From positions 1-64,000 of the forward strand of contig NZ_JSEE01000011.1 of assembly GCF_001625355.1 (NCBI RefSeq): DNA of 64,000 bases, given 5' to 3'. This DNA is from Marinomonas sp. TW1. GTDB lineage: Bacteria > Pseudomonadota > Gammaproteobacteria > Pseudomonadales > Marinomonadaceae. Numbering within the stretch: the first letter of the stretch is position 1; each line of letters begins with the position of its first letter. Positions 19,548-27,999 of this stretch are shown in pieces. The position numbers and the translations under genes were made by a program. The notes under the pieces were generated by a model. It was not told where the DNA came from, searched no databases, and saw nothing but the letters and a program-made list of their open reading frames with translations.

Positions 19548-21149
19548 TTGCTCTTGCAAGCCGATGAACGGCTTAGACAAAATGGTGCCAGTACCTTGAA
19601 TAAACAACAAACCGCTTCACGCTTAGAGTTAATCGACATCACTAAGCAATACCCTGGCTGTCTTGCTAACGACAGCATCAATTTATGTCTACAACCTGGG
19701 GAAATTCATGCTTTACTAGGCGAAAATGGTGCCGGTAAAAGCACCCTAGTAAAAACCATCTATGGCGTTGTTGCGCCAGACAAAGGCGACATCCTTTGGG
19801 ATGGTAAAGAAGTGACGATTAAATCCCCTTCTACCGCTAGAGATTTAGGCATTGGCATGGTGTTTCAGCATTTCTCTTTGTTTGAAACCTTAACCGTCAG
19901 CCAAAATATCGAACTTTGTTTAAGTCAAAAACATCTTGATAACATTGGGGATTTAGCCTCGAAAATACGCCAACTCTCCGAAGAGTATGGGTTAAATGTT
20001 GATCCACACAAATACGTTCATTCCCTTTCCATTGGCGAACGACAACGTGTTGAAATCATGCGTTGCCTAGTTCAGTCTGTGAAGCTTCTTATTCTAGATG
20101 AACCAACCTCGGTACTGACGCCGCAAGAAGTCTCCGGCTTATTTGATGTACTTAGAACCCTCTCTAAAGAAGGTTGTAGCATTCTATTTATCAGTCATAA
20201 ATTGCATGAAGTTACTGAAATTTGCCATCAAGCCACCATTTTACGTGGTGGTAAAGTCGTTGATACCTGTGTACCAAGTGAAGAAACCCCTGCTTCGATC
20301 GCCAAAATGATGGTCGGAGATCTAGCAGAGCAAGAAACCCAGTACACTAAAAAGGAAGGCACTCATACCCTATTCAGCGCCAACAAGCTGTCTCTTCCCT
20401 CAAAACAACCTTTTGGCACCAGCTTAAAAAACATTCAGTTTGAACTTAAAGCGGGTGAAATTCTTGGCATTGCCGGTGTAGCGGGGAATGGCCAAGACGA
20501 ACTCATGGCCATTATCAGTGGCGAAGACCATCGTGCGAATAAAACCAGTTTGAGCCTCGATCAGATGTACATTGGTCACTTATCTGCGGGAGACAGACGC
20601 AAACTTGGTATGGCTTATGTACCAGAAGAACGACTGGGGCGTGGTGCGGTACCAGATATGAGCTTGACTGAAAACACCTTGTTAACTCATAGCACAGGCT
20701 TTATCAAAAACGGTTTAGTACAATGGCAAGAGGCAAAAGAGTATGCCAGTCGTTTAATCAAAAAATACAACGTGAAGTGTCATGGTGAATTTTCAGAAGC
20801 CAAAAGCCTAAGCGGAGGCAACTTACAAAAGTTCATCATGGGACGAGAAATCGGTCAAAACCCAAAGCTCCTCATTTGCGCACACCCAACATGGGGCGTT
20901 GATGTTGGTGCCGCCCTCGCGATTCATCAAGCGTTATTAGACCTACGAGATCAAGGCGCCGCCATTCTGTTAATTTCAGAAGACATCGACGAGCTTTTTC
21001 TCCTCGCGGATCGCATGTCAGCTATTTGTGACGGTCATCTATCGCCTCAAGTCAAAACTCAAGACACTAACATTGATCAAATTGGTCAATGGATGGCAGG
21101 GACATTTATTGACACGCAACGCGAATTAACACAAGAGACACAATCATGA
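19548..21149 (+). CDS. Nucleoside-type ABC transporter ATPase (two NBDs)
   Basis: A double ABC ATPase of the simple-sugar/nucleoside importer class (YufO/NupA/RbsA-like). NBD1 has Walker A GENGAGKST and signature SIGERQRVEI. NBD2 has the degenerate P-loop GVAGNGQDELM and signature LSGGNLQKFIMGRE, the usual pattern. It powers the two permeases encoded next, probably for purine nucleoside or nucleobase uptake given the BMP-type binding protein and the deaminase downstream. The start is uncertain. No ATG is in frame, and TTG codons at 19548, 19554 and 19596 are possible. The last gives the length typical of homologues (517 residues, starting just before LELIDITKQYPG). The 3' end overlaps the first permease gene by four bases. 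Confidence 0.9.
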   Translation: MLLQADERLRQNGASTLNKQQTASRLELIDITKQYPGCLANDSINLCLQPGEIHALLGENGAGKSTLVKTIYGVVAPDKGDILWDGKEVTIKSPSTARDLGIGMVFQHFSLFETLTVSQNIELCLSQKHLDNIGDLASKIRQLSEEYGLNVDPHKYVHSLSIGERQRVEIMRCLVQSVKLLILDEPTSVLTPQEVSGLFDVLRTLSKEGCSILFISHKLHEVTEICHQATILRGGKVVDTCVPSEETPASIAKMMVGDLAEQETQYTKKEGTHTLFSANKLSLPSKQPFGTSLKNIQFELKAGEILGIAGVAGNGQDELMAIISGEDHRANKTSLSLDQMYIGHLSAGDRRKLGMAYVPEERLGRGAVPDMSLTENTLLTHSTGFIKNGLVQWQEAKEYASRLIKKYNVKCHGEFSEAKSLSGGNLQKFIMGREIGQNPKLLICAHPTWGVDVGAALAIHQALLDLRDQGAAILLISEDIDELFLLADRMSAICDGHLSPQVKTQDTNIDQIGQWMAGTFIDTQRELTQETQS

Positions 21150-22213
21150 TCCGCATTCAAGCTCGCACAGAGCCAAGTACATTAATGAAATTCGCTTCCC
21201 CCATCATCGCGATTGCCCTCACGCTATTATTTGGCTGTCTCTTATTTTCAGCCATCGGCAAAGATCCGATCCAAGCATTACACGTATTACTAATAGCGCC
21301 GTTATCAGACAGTTACAACATTGGCGAAATGTTCGTCAAAATGGGACCGCTGTTACTTTGCGCCGTTGGCCTCGCCATATGCTATCGCGCTAATATGTGG
21401 AACATTGGTGCAGAAGGACAATTACTAGCTGGCGCCTTAGGCGGCTCCGCCATGGCACTTTATTTCATCGATTCAGAATCTGTCATGGCCCTTCCCATTA
21501 CCTTATTAGCCGGCATCGTATCTGGCATGTTGTGGTCTGCTATCCCCACTTTTTTAAAGCTGCGCTTTAATTCTAACCTGATATTAACCACCATCATGTT
21601 CAACTACATTGCCTTATATCTACTAATTTGGGCCGTTCACGGGCCATTGCGAGACCCACAAGGATTTGGCTTTCCTGAGTCAGCCTTATTCTCTGATGCC
21701 ACCCTACTACCGACTTTATTTGAGTTCAGTCGCATTCACCTTGGTATTGTGTTTGCCGTCTTAGCCGGCTTCATTGGCTGGTTCATTCTGTCTAAAACCC
21801 ATTTGGGGTTCCAAATAAGAGTATTAGGCGCTGACGAACCGGCTGCAAAATATGCTGGTTTTAACAGCAAAAAGCTCAGTTGGTTTGTCATGCTGTTCGC
21901 AGGCGCACTGGCAGGCTTAGCGGGCGTAAGTGAAACCACCGGCCCGATTGGACAGTTGGTACCCAACGTATCACCCGGTTACGGTTATTCCGCCATCATC
22001 GTTGCCTATCTAGGTCGCTTACATCCCATTGGGGCGATATTAGCCGCCGTCTTTATGGCCATTCTCTATATGGGAGGCGATTTAGCACAAATTGAAATGG
22101 GTATCCCTGTCGCCGTTGTCAGCATGTTCCAAGGGGTACTGCTGTTCTTCTTGTTGGCTTGCGATTTCTTCATTAATAACCGTCTTACGCTTTCTAACCA
22201 AGCGACGAACTAG
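21146..22213 (+). CDS. Nucleoside-type ABC transporter permease 1
   Basis: A 355-residue permease of the BPD_transp_2 (RbsC/YufP) family with about nine or ten transmembrane segments. NIGAEGQLLAGALGG (near residue 83) is the conserved loop that contacts the ATPase in this family. GYGYSAIIVAYLGRLHPIGAI (near 272) is typical of the nucleoside branch. The ATG overlaps the ATPase stop (ATGA), and ten bases separate it from the next permease gene. It forms a heterodimeric membrane channel with the second permease. Family certain, substrate inferred from context. Confidence 0.92.
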   Translation: MIRIQARTEPSTLMKFASPIIAIALTLLFGCLLFSAIGKDPIQALHVLLIAPLSDSYNIGEMFVKMGPLLLCAVGLAICYRANMWNIGAEGQLLAGALGGSAMALYFIDSESVMALPITLLAGIVSGMLWSAIPTFLKLRFNSNLILTTIMFNYIALYLLIWAVHGPLRDPQGFGFPESALFSDATLLPTLFEFSRIHLGIVFAVLAGFIGWFILSKTHLGFQIRVLGADEPAAKYAGFNSKKLSWFVMLFAGALAGLAGVSETTGPIGQLVPNVSPGYGYSAIIVAYLGRLHPIGAILAAVFMAILYMGGDLAQIEMGIPVAVVSMFQGVLLFFLLACDFFINNRLTLSNQATN

Positions 22214-22222
22214 GAGCTCATT

Positions 22223-23155
22223 GTGGACGCAGATCTAATCACTCAAATTTTGTTCGCCGCCATTAAAACAGGCACCCCATTATTATTTATTGCTTTAGGA
22301 GAAGTCATTTGTGAAAAATCCGGCATCCTAAACTTGGGACAAGAAGGCATGATGCTAATGGGCGCTGTGGTCGGATTCTTAGCCGCCTATACGACTGGAA
22401 GTATGGGGCTTGGTGTTCTCGCAGCAATGATAATGGGCTCCTTAATGAGTTTAATCTTTGCCGTTCTGGTCCTTCAGCTCGGTGCCAATCAAGTCGCCAC
22501 TGGTTTAGCGTTAACCATATTCGGCACAGGTTTAAGTGCCTTTGTTGGTTCGGGTGTGGTGGGACAAACCATTCAAGGCTTTGCACCAATTGACATTCCT
22601 TTGCTGTCCGAGATCCCATATCTCGGTGAGATTTTATTCAAGCATGACATTCTAGTCTATCTGTCATTTGCTATCACCATTGCCCTCTATTTTGTGGTCA
22701 ACAAAACCCGTATTGGTCTAACACTAAAAGCCGTCGGAGAAAATCCCAATGCCGCGAATGCCATTGGCATTAAAGTCCTACAAGTTCGTTACTTAGCCAT
22801 CATGTTTGGTGGTGCTATGGCAGGTATTGCCGGCGCTTACATGTCACTTGTTTACACTCCTATGTGGGTAGAAAACATGACCTCTGGTCGCGGTTGGATC
22901 GCCCTGGCTTTAGTGGTATTCGCTTCTTGGCGCATTGGTCGAATCATGCTCGGAGCATATTTATTCGGATTGGCCAGCATTATGCATTTAGTTTTACAAG
23001 GATTGGGCTGGTCTATATCGCCGAACCTATTGGCCATGTTGCCTTACGTGGCCACCGTCATTGTTATGGTGATCATCAGTGCTGACCACTTTAAAGAAAA
23101 ACTGCTTGCACCTCGGTCTCTAGGGAAACCATTTGACCCTAGAAACATGGCGTAA
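22223..23155 (+). CDS. Nucleoside-type ABC transporter permease 2
   Basis: A 310-residue partner permease (YufQ-like, BPD_transp_2 family) with about eight transmembrane segments. LGEVICEKSGILNLGQEGMM (near residue 24) and GLTLKAVGENPNAANAIGI (near 168) are conserved in this subfamily. Translation starts at a GTG (22223) preceded by GGAG (TAGGAGCTCATT). It heterodimerises with permease 1. Same operon, 66 bases before the binding-protein gene, which has its own strong ribosome-binding site. Confidence 0.92.
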   Translation: MDADLITQILFAAIKTGTPLLFIALGEVICEKSGILNLGQEGMMLMGAVVGFLAAYTTGSMGLGVLAAMIMGSLMSLIFAVLVLQLGANQVATGLALTIFGTGLSAFVGSGVVGQTIQGFAPIDIPLLSEIPYLGEILFKHDILVYLSFAITIALYFVVNKTRIGLTLKAVGENPNAANAIGIKVLQVRYLAIMFGGAMAGIAGAYMSLVYTPMWVENMTSGRGWIALALVVFASWRIGRIMLGAYLFGLASIMHLVLQGLGWSISPNLLAMLPYVATVIVMVIISADHFKEKLLAPRSLGKPFDPRNMA

Positions 23156-23221
23156 GCTCATAATTAACCACTTCAACTACGAAGAGCAATAAGCCCTTAG
23201 GGCACACAATAGGAGCACAAC

Positions 23222-24289
23222 ATGAAAATGAAATCGTTACTGCTTAGCTTGGGACTTCTGGCGGGAGCCAGTGCCGTTCAAGCCGAAGACCCATTAAAAG
23301 TCGGCTTTGTATACGTTGGCCCAGTCGGAGATCTAGGCTGGAGTTATGAACATGATCTGGGCCGTATCGGTCTTGAAGAGCACTTTGGTGACAAGGTCGA
23401 AACGACCTATGTTGAAAACGTACCGGAAGGGGCAGATGCAGAGCGTGTGATTACGCAATTGGCAAAAGCAGGGAATGATTTGATCTTCACGACCTCTTTT
23501 GGCTTCATGAACCCTACCGTGAAAGTGGCTAAGCGTTTTCCAAAAGTCACCTTCGAACACGCCACTGGCTACAAACGTGCTCGTAACGTAGGTACGTATG
23601 TATTACGTACTTACGAAGGTCGATATGTCTCTGGTGTGGCCGCTGGTATGATGACAAAAACCAACACGATTGGTTACATTGCTTCCTTCCCGATTCCAGA
23701 AGTAATTCGTGATATTGATACGGTTTACATGGCAGCGAAAAAGGTCAATCCTGACGTTAAAATTAAAATCGTTTGGGTGAATTCTTGGTACGATCCAGGT
23801 AAAGAAACCGATGCGGCCAATGCCCTAATGGACCAAGGTGTCGATATTTTGATTCAACATACTGACAGCCCAGCCCCACAAATTGCCGCAGAAAAACGCG
23901 GTATGCGATCCATTGGCCAAGCGTCAAACATGAGTAAATTCGCACCTGAAGCGCATATGTTCTCAGTTCGAGATAACTGGACACCTTATTATGTTGGCGT
24001 TGCTGAAGCGGTAATGAACAACACTTGGAAGCCTAGCGATTATTGGGGCGGTTTCAAGGAAGACATGCTAACGATTGAATCCATCAATCCAAACTTACCT
24101 GCGGACGTTAAAGCTAAAATTAAAGAAACCTATGCCGCAATCAAATCAGGTGAACTGAAACCGTTTACCGGACCCATCAAAGATAATAAAGGTAATATTG
24201 TTGTACCTGAAGGCCACTCACTTACTGACGAAGAGCTTGCTCAAGTGAATTGGTATGTGGAAGGTATTACAGACGAAATTCCTCGCTAA
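23222..24289 (+). CDS. BMP family periplasmic substrate-binding protein
   Basis: A 355-residue binding protein of the basic membrane protein (BMP/PnrA/Med) family. A Sec signal peptide (MKMKSLLLSLGLLAG...VQA, cleavage before EDP near residue 22) sends it to the periplasm. Conserved runs include KVGFVYVGPVGDLGWSYEHD (near 26) and TTSFGFMNPTVKVAKRFP (near 91). Members of this family bind purine nucleosides or related compounds. It has a clear ribosome-binding site (AGGAG) and is followed by a terminator, so it ends the transporter operon. Its position just before a deaminase gene favours a purine ligand. Confidence 0.92.
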   Translation: MKMKSLLLSLGLLAGASAVQAEDPLKVGFVYVGPVGDLGWSYEHDLGRIGLEEHFGDKVETTYVENVPEGADAERVITQLAKAGNDLIFTTSFGFMNPTVKVAKRFPKVTFEHATGYKRARNVGTYVLRTYEGRYVSGVAAGMMTKTNTIGYIASFPIPEVIRDIDTVYMAAKKVNPDVKIKIVWVNSWYDPGKETDAANALMDQGVDILIQHTDSPAPQIAAEKRGMRSIGQASNMSKFAPEAHMFSVRDNWTPYYVGVAEAVMNNTWKPSDYWGGFKEDMLTIESINPNLPADVKAKIKETYAAIKSGELKPFTGPIKDNKGNIVVPEGHSLTDEELAQVNWYVEGITDEIPR

Positions 24290-24297
24290 AATCCCTA

Positions 24298-24336
24298 TAC
24301 AGCCAGCCCTGCTGGCTGTATATTCCCCCTCTTTTT
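24298..24336 (+). terminator. Terminator after the ABC transporter operon
   Basis: Ten-base arms TACAGCCAGC and GCTGGCTGTA with the loop CCT, followed after a short C-rich stretch by five T residues. The distance between stem and T-run is longer than ideal, so some read-through into the deaminase gene is possible. Confidence 0.7.
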
Positions 24337-24438
24337 AAATTCATCATCTCACTACGCGACAGATGCCGCGTAAAGTGTTGCGTTATTCGTTATAGTTTAT
24401 TGTATGAATCGCAACCACCAAGTTTGAAAGGTAATATC

Positions 24439-25458
24439 ATGGATAATACAGCGTCATTGGTAGCTCTATCCCAAGCCATGCCCAAAACCGAATTACATCT
24501 TCATATTGAAGGTACCTTTGAGCCTGAGCAGATGTTTGCCATTGCTCAACGCAACCAAATTGCTCTCAAATATGACACGGTTGACGCGCTTAAAGAGGCC
24601 TACCAATTTACCAACTTACAAGACTTTTTGGACCTGTACTATCAAGGTATGTCCGTACTTCTTCAGGAAGCCGATTTCTACGACCTGACGATGGCGTATT
24701 TGGAAAAAGTGCACAGTGAAAATGTGGTACATGTCGAAATATTCTTTGACCCACAAGGTCATACAGAGCGAGGCATTCCGTTTGAGGTTCAAATTACGGG
24801 GATTCGTCGTGCCCTTGAGGATGCGAGAAAACAATGGGGCATGACCTACCAACTCATCATGTCTTTCTTACGTCACTTAAGTGAAGACAGTGCTTTTCAA
24901 ACCCTTGAAGAAGCCAAGCCTTTCCTAAATTGGATTGACGGCGTTGGTTTAGACAGCTCGGAAGTGGGACACCCGCCAGAAAAGTTCGCCAATGTTTTTA
25001 CTGCATGCCGAGATTTAGGGCTAAAGATTACCGCTCACGCAGGTGAAGAAGGGCCACCAGAGTATGTATGGCAGGCCTTGGATTTGATCAAAGTACAGCG
25101 AATTGATCATGGTAATCGCGCCCTTGAGGACGATGATCTAGTCGCTGAAATTGCCAAGCAAAAACTGACTTTGACAGTTTGTCCATTGTCTAACCTCAAA
25201 CTTTGTGTGGTGGATGACATGGCAGAACATCCGATACGCACCATGTTAAAACTGGGTCTAAAAGCCACCGTTAATTCAGACGACCCCGCCTACTTTGGAG
25301 GCTACATGAATGACAACTACCGAGTACTGATTGAGCGGACACAGATTAGCAAACAAGAGCTTTATCAATTGGCTCGTAATGGCATCGAAGGCAGTTGGAT
25401 GCCCTCCGACGATCAGCAAAAGCATTTGCAGAAAATCGACACCCTTTTTAATCCATAA
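24439..25458 (+). CDS. Adenine deaminase (adenosine-deaminase fold)
   Basis: A 339-residue metal-dependent amidohydrolase. Zinc ligands are visible in TELHLHIEGT (H20, H22), with ITAHAGEEG and NSDDPAYFGGY further on. The runs FLRHLSEDSAF, VGLDSSEVGHPP and TVCPLSNLKLCV are those of the branch that includes yeast Aah1-type and Pseudomonas PA0148-type adenine deaminases. I therefore favour adenine to hypoxanthine over adenosine to inosine. The frame is open upstream, but the ATG at 24439 has AAAGG before it and matches family starts; earlier codons run into the terminator. It probably processes purines brought in by the upstream transporter. Automatic annotation may call it adenosine deaminase (add). 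Confidence 0.88.
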   Translation: MDNTASLVALSQAMPKTELHLHIEGTFEPEQMFAIAQRNQIALKYDTVDALKEAYQFTNLQDFLDLYYQGMSVLLQEADFYDLTMAYLEKVHSENVVHVEIFFDPQGHTERGIPFEVQITGIRRALEDARKQWGMTYQLIMSFLRHLSEDSAFQTLEEAKPFLNWIDGVGLDSSEVGHPPEKFANVFTACRDLGLKITAHAGEEGPPEYVWQALDLIKVQRIDHGNRALEDDDLVAEIAKQKLTLTVCPLSNLKLCVVDDMAEHPIRTMLKLGLKATVNSDDPAYFGGYMNDNYRVLIERTQISKQELYQLARNGIEGSWMPSDDQQKHLQKIDTLFNP

Positions 25459-25558
25459 ACCGTGATTCGATTCAGTCGCCATGGAAGGCGAAAACTTTTA
25501 TCAAGCCCAAAGCAATGTGCTATGATCGCCGACAATTTTACATATCAGGTTGTATTTC

Positions 25559-25927
25559 ATGTCTGACACACAATTCGACGACACTTTTTTCCGTTTAACC
25601 AGCAACGATCGTTATAGCAAGATGGTCGAAAGAATCCACCAAGGACATTCTATTTGGACCTTGGCGGACGAACAGGGTTGTTTGGTGATTCCCCTTAACG
25701 CAGACCAAGTGCTTCCAGTTTGGCCAGACGAAGCCATGGCTTTACATTGGGCCGCAAAAGACTACCCTGATTTTAAAGGATTAGAAATCTCGGCTGTAGA
25801 CTGGTTAGAAAAGTGGCTACCAGGTATGACTGAAGATAAGTATTCCGTTGGTGCGGCACCCAATATGGCTGGAGAATGCATTGTTTCTTCTGCTGAAGAG
25901 CATGGCCACGACATAAAAACGGCCTAG
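25559..25927 (+). CDS. DUF2750 family protein
   Basis: A 122-residue soluble protein with the features of the DUF2750 family: an N-terminal SNDRYSKMVERIHQGHSIWTL, a central VLPVWPDEAMALHWA and a C-terminal MAGECIVSS. Function is unknown. The ATG at 25559 is preferred over the upstream TTG; AGG lies nine bases before it. It is followed after 28 bases by a small membrane protein gene in the same direction. Confidence 0.7.
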   Translation: MSDTQFDDTFFRLTSNDRYSKMVERIHQGHSIWTLADEQGCLVIPLNADQVLPVWPDEAMALHWAAKDYPDFKGLEISAVDWLEKWLPGMTEDKYSVGAAPNMAGECIVSSAEEHGHDIKTA

Positions 25928-25955
25928 CGGTTTACCTTTCTATCATCAAGAAAGC

Positions 25956-26453
25956 ATGCTGACTGTCTTCACGCCCCGACTCTCCATCCACAAAGCCAAA
26001 ACACACGTTGGTGTTTTTTTGGCTTTGTTTTGCGTGTTTTTAATCTATTTCGGTCCACTCTACTCTCAATTAGCCAAAACACTGCAAGACAGCGTGAGCA
26101 CACCAATGGCTGCAGAGCACTCGCATTCGGCCCAGCAACATCATGGCTCTACACACCACGCAACAGATCATCCACTTCCCCACTCTCCTCAACCAGCCAG
26201 TTCAAATACCATGGGGCATCATGGGCATCATACCCAAATTGAAGGCAGCACTAACCTACTAGAGGCATGTGGATACTGCTCTCTGCTCTTTCATTTAAGT
26301 TGGCTAGATGCACGAAGCTTTACCATTGTCCCATTAGATAAAGAAACGTATCCCAGTATTATTTATGCGACCTTGGTCCGTAAATACCTAGCCATATTCA
26401 CCCCTCTTAACCCTCGAGCACCACCACAACATTCTCGTTTTACCATCCGTTAA
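25956..26453 (+). CDS. DUF2946-like His-rich membrane protein
   Basis: A 165-residue protein with one hydrophobic segment near residues 18-38, a very histidine-rich linker (about 54-95, with HSHSAQQHHG and GHHGHHTQ) and a CxxC-type motif LEACGYCSLLFHL near 105. This is the arrangement of DUF2946 proteins, which often occur next to copper or iron uptake and efflux genes. A metal-binding role is inferred from the histidines and cysteines. It stands 61 bases before the PepSY membrane protein gene and is likely co-transcribed with it. The ribosome-binding site is weak (AAGAAAG). Confidence 0.7.
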   Translation: MLTVFTPRLSIHKAKTHVGVFLALFCVFLIYFGPLYSQLAKTLQDSVSTPMAAEHSHSAQQHHGSTHHATDHPLPHSPQPASSNTMGHHGHHTQIEGSTNLLEACGYCSLLFHLSWLDARSFTIVPLDKETYPSIIYATLVRKYLAIFTPLNPRAPPQHSRFTIR

Positions 26454-26514
26454 AAAAACAATAGTGAACATGATGTTCAGGGGCACATTTGTGCCAAGTA
26501 AACTGAGAGAAACT

Positions 26515-27888
26515 ATGTCTAGTCAAATAAAAAACGAAGCCTCATCCAATGCGTTGTTGCTTCTGATCACACGCCTGCATTTTTATGTCGGCTTGTTTGT
26601 TGGTCCATTTATCTTTATCGCGGCCTTAACCGGCACTTTATACATACTATCACCACAGATTGAGCACGCTGTCTATAAAGACGCGTTAACCACTCAAAGT
26701 CGTGGTGATTATCAACCGTTAGCCAATCAAATTGCGGCCGCTCGGTCTCATCTAAACCGTGACTTAACCTTGTTCGCTGTGCGTCCAGCGCCAGAAGTCG
26801 GGGATAACACACGTGTTATGTTTTTAGACTCAACAGCTCGTTTAACGGGGGCAAGGGCATTATTTATTGATCCTGTCACACTCGATTTGAAAGGTAACTT
26901 ACCTGTTTATGGCACCAGTGGCGTACTGCCAATTCGCACCACCATTGACTTTTTTCATCGTCAGTTATTACTTGGTGAAGTGGGGCGTTATTACAGTGAG
27001 CTAGCGGCCTCTTGGTTATGGATTGCGGCACTCGGTGGTCTATTCTTATGGTACAAAGGTGGCAAAAAAAATCGTGCGGAAGTCGCCGAAAAAACAAAAC
27101 ACTTACGTCAACGCCGTCGTCATTATCAACTTGGCTTATGGATCTTTGTGGGACTCATTTTTGTCTCTGTAACAGGTTTGACTTGGTCAAAATGGGCCGG
27201 TAGCAATATCGGTAGTTTAAGGGCGTCCATAGGTTGGGTTACGCCATCCGTTGATCTTAGTCTGTCATCACAGCAGACCACTCAACAAAACGATGAACAC
27301 GCCGACCATGCTCATCACGACTCTTCGCAAATGGCAGCACCAAACGCCGCGACTCATCATTCTGATTTGCTGTTTGATGGGGTTCTAAAAACGGCTCGTG
27401 AGGCTGGCATTGATGCGAACAAAATCGAAATCAAACCCGACCGAACAGGCCAAAAAGCTTGGTTTGTTCGTGAAATTGACCGCTCTTGGCCAACGCAAGT
27501 AGACAGCGTAGCAGTAGACACTAGTACCATGACAGTAACCAGTCGTGCCGACTTCGACACCTTCCCTCTGGTCGCTAAGTTAATCCGCTGGGGCATCGAT
27601 GCCCATATGGGAGTCTTGTTTGGTATTCCCAATCAAATTTTGTTAACCCTGTTTGGATTGTCTGTTTGTGTAATGATCGTTTGGGGTTACAAAATGTGGT
27701 GGATTCGACGTCCTAGTGCAGGTTCGACGTCCAAACCCTTACTACAAGCATGGAGCAAGCTGACAAACGTTCAAAAAGTCATTACGTTTGGCGTAGCACT
27801 TGCTCTTGGCTTGAGTATGCCGGTTATGGGGGTAAGTTTGATTCTCTTCTTACTCATTGATGCTTGGCGCTGGAAAAAAACCGCTTAA
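26515..27888 (+). CDS. PepSY-associated TM helix domain protein
   Basis: A 457-residue inner-membrane protein of the PepSY_TM (PiuB-like) family, with transmembrane helices near residues 16-42, 165-185, 208-228, 375-395 and 420-450. The first helix region LHFYVGLFVGPFIFIAALTG is characteristic. Relatives are iron- or copper-regulated and are proposed to reduce or handle metal-chelate complexes. A histidine-rich periplasmic stretch (HADHAHHDSS, about 262-285) echoes the His-rich neighbour upstream. The ATG at 26515 is preferred over a GTG at 26464 because GAGAG precedes it and family members begin here. A terminator follows. Exact function unknown. Confidence 0.85.
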   Translation: MSSQIKNEASSNALLLLITRLHFYVGLFVGPFIFIAALTGTLYILSPQIEHAVYKDALTTQSRGDYQPLANQIAAARSHLNRDLTLFAVRPAPEVGDNTRVMFLDSTARLTGARALFIDPVTLDLKGNLPVYGTSGVLPIRTTIDFFHRQLLLGEVGRYYSELAASWLWIAALGGLFLWYKGGKKNRAEVAEKTKHLRQRRRHYQLGLWIFVGLIFVSVTGLTWSKWAGSNIGSLRASIGWVTPSVDLSLSSQQTTQQNDEHADHAHHDSSQMAAPNAATHHSDLLFDGVLKTAREAGIDANKIEIKPDRTGQKAWFVREIDRSWPTQVDSVAVDTSTMTVTSRADFDTFPLVAKLIRWGIDAHMGVLFGIPNQILLTLFGLSVCVMIVWGYKMWWIRRPSAGSTSKPLLQAWSKLTNVQKVITFGVALALGLSMPVMGVSLILFLLIDAWRWKKTA

Positions 27889-27896
27889 GAGTCATT

Positions 27897-27925
27897 GACC
27901 GAGCCAATCGGCTCGGTCTTCTTAT
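27897..27925 (+). terminator. Terminator after the PepSY protein gene
   Basis: Nine-base arms GACCGAGCC and GGCTCGGTC with the loop AATC, followed by a T-rich stretch (TTCTTATT). It closes the DUF2946-PepSY unit. Confidence 0.8.
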
Positions 27926-27999
27926 TCTCATCAATTCATGATGGTAAAGAATTCCCCAATCAGTACAATACGCCCTTCTAAAAGTAAAAAACGGCTACC

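Noticed and set aside
24290-24438. Possible purine riboswitch before the adenine deaminase gene
   Set aside because: The region holds a terminator and a plain leader; the conserved riboswitch core and three-way junction are not recognisable.
24250-24438. N-terminal extension of the deaminase frame
   Set aside because: It would overlap the end of the binding-protein gene and the terminator; the ATG at 24439 has a ribosome-binding site and matches the family start.
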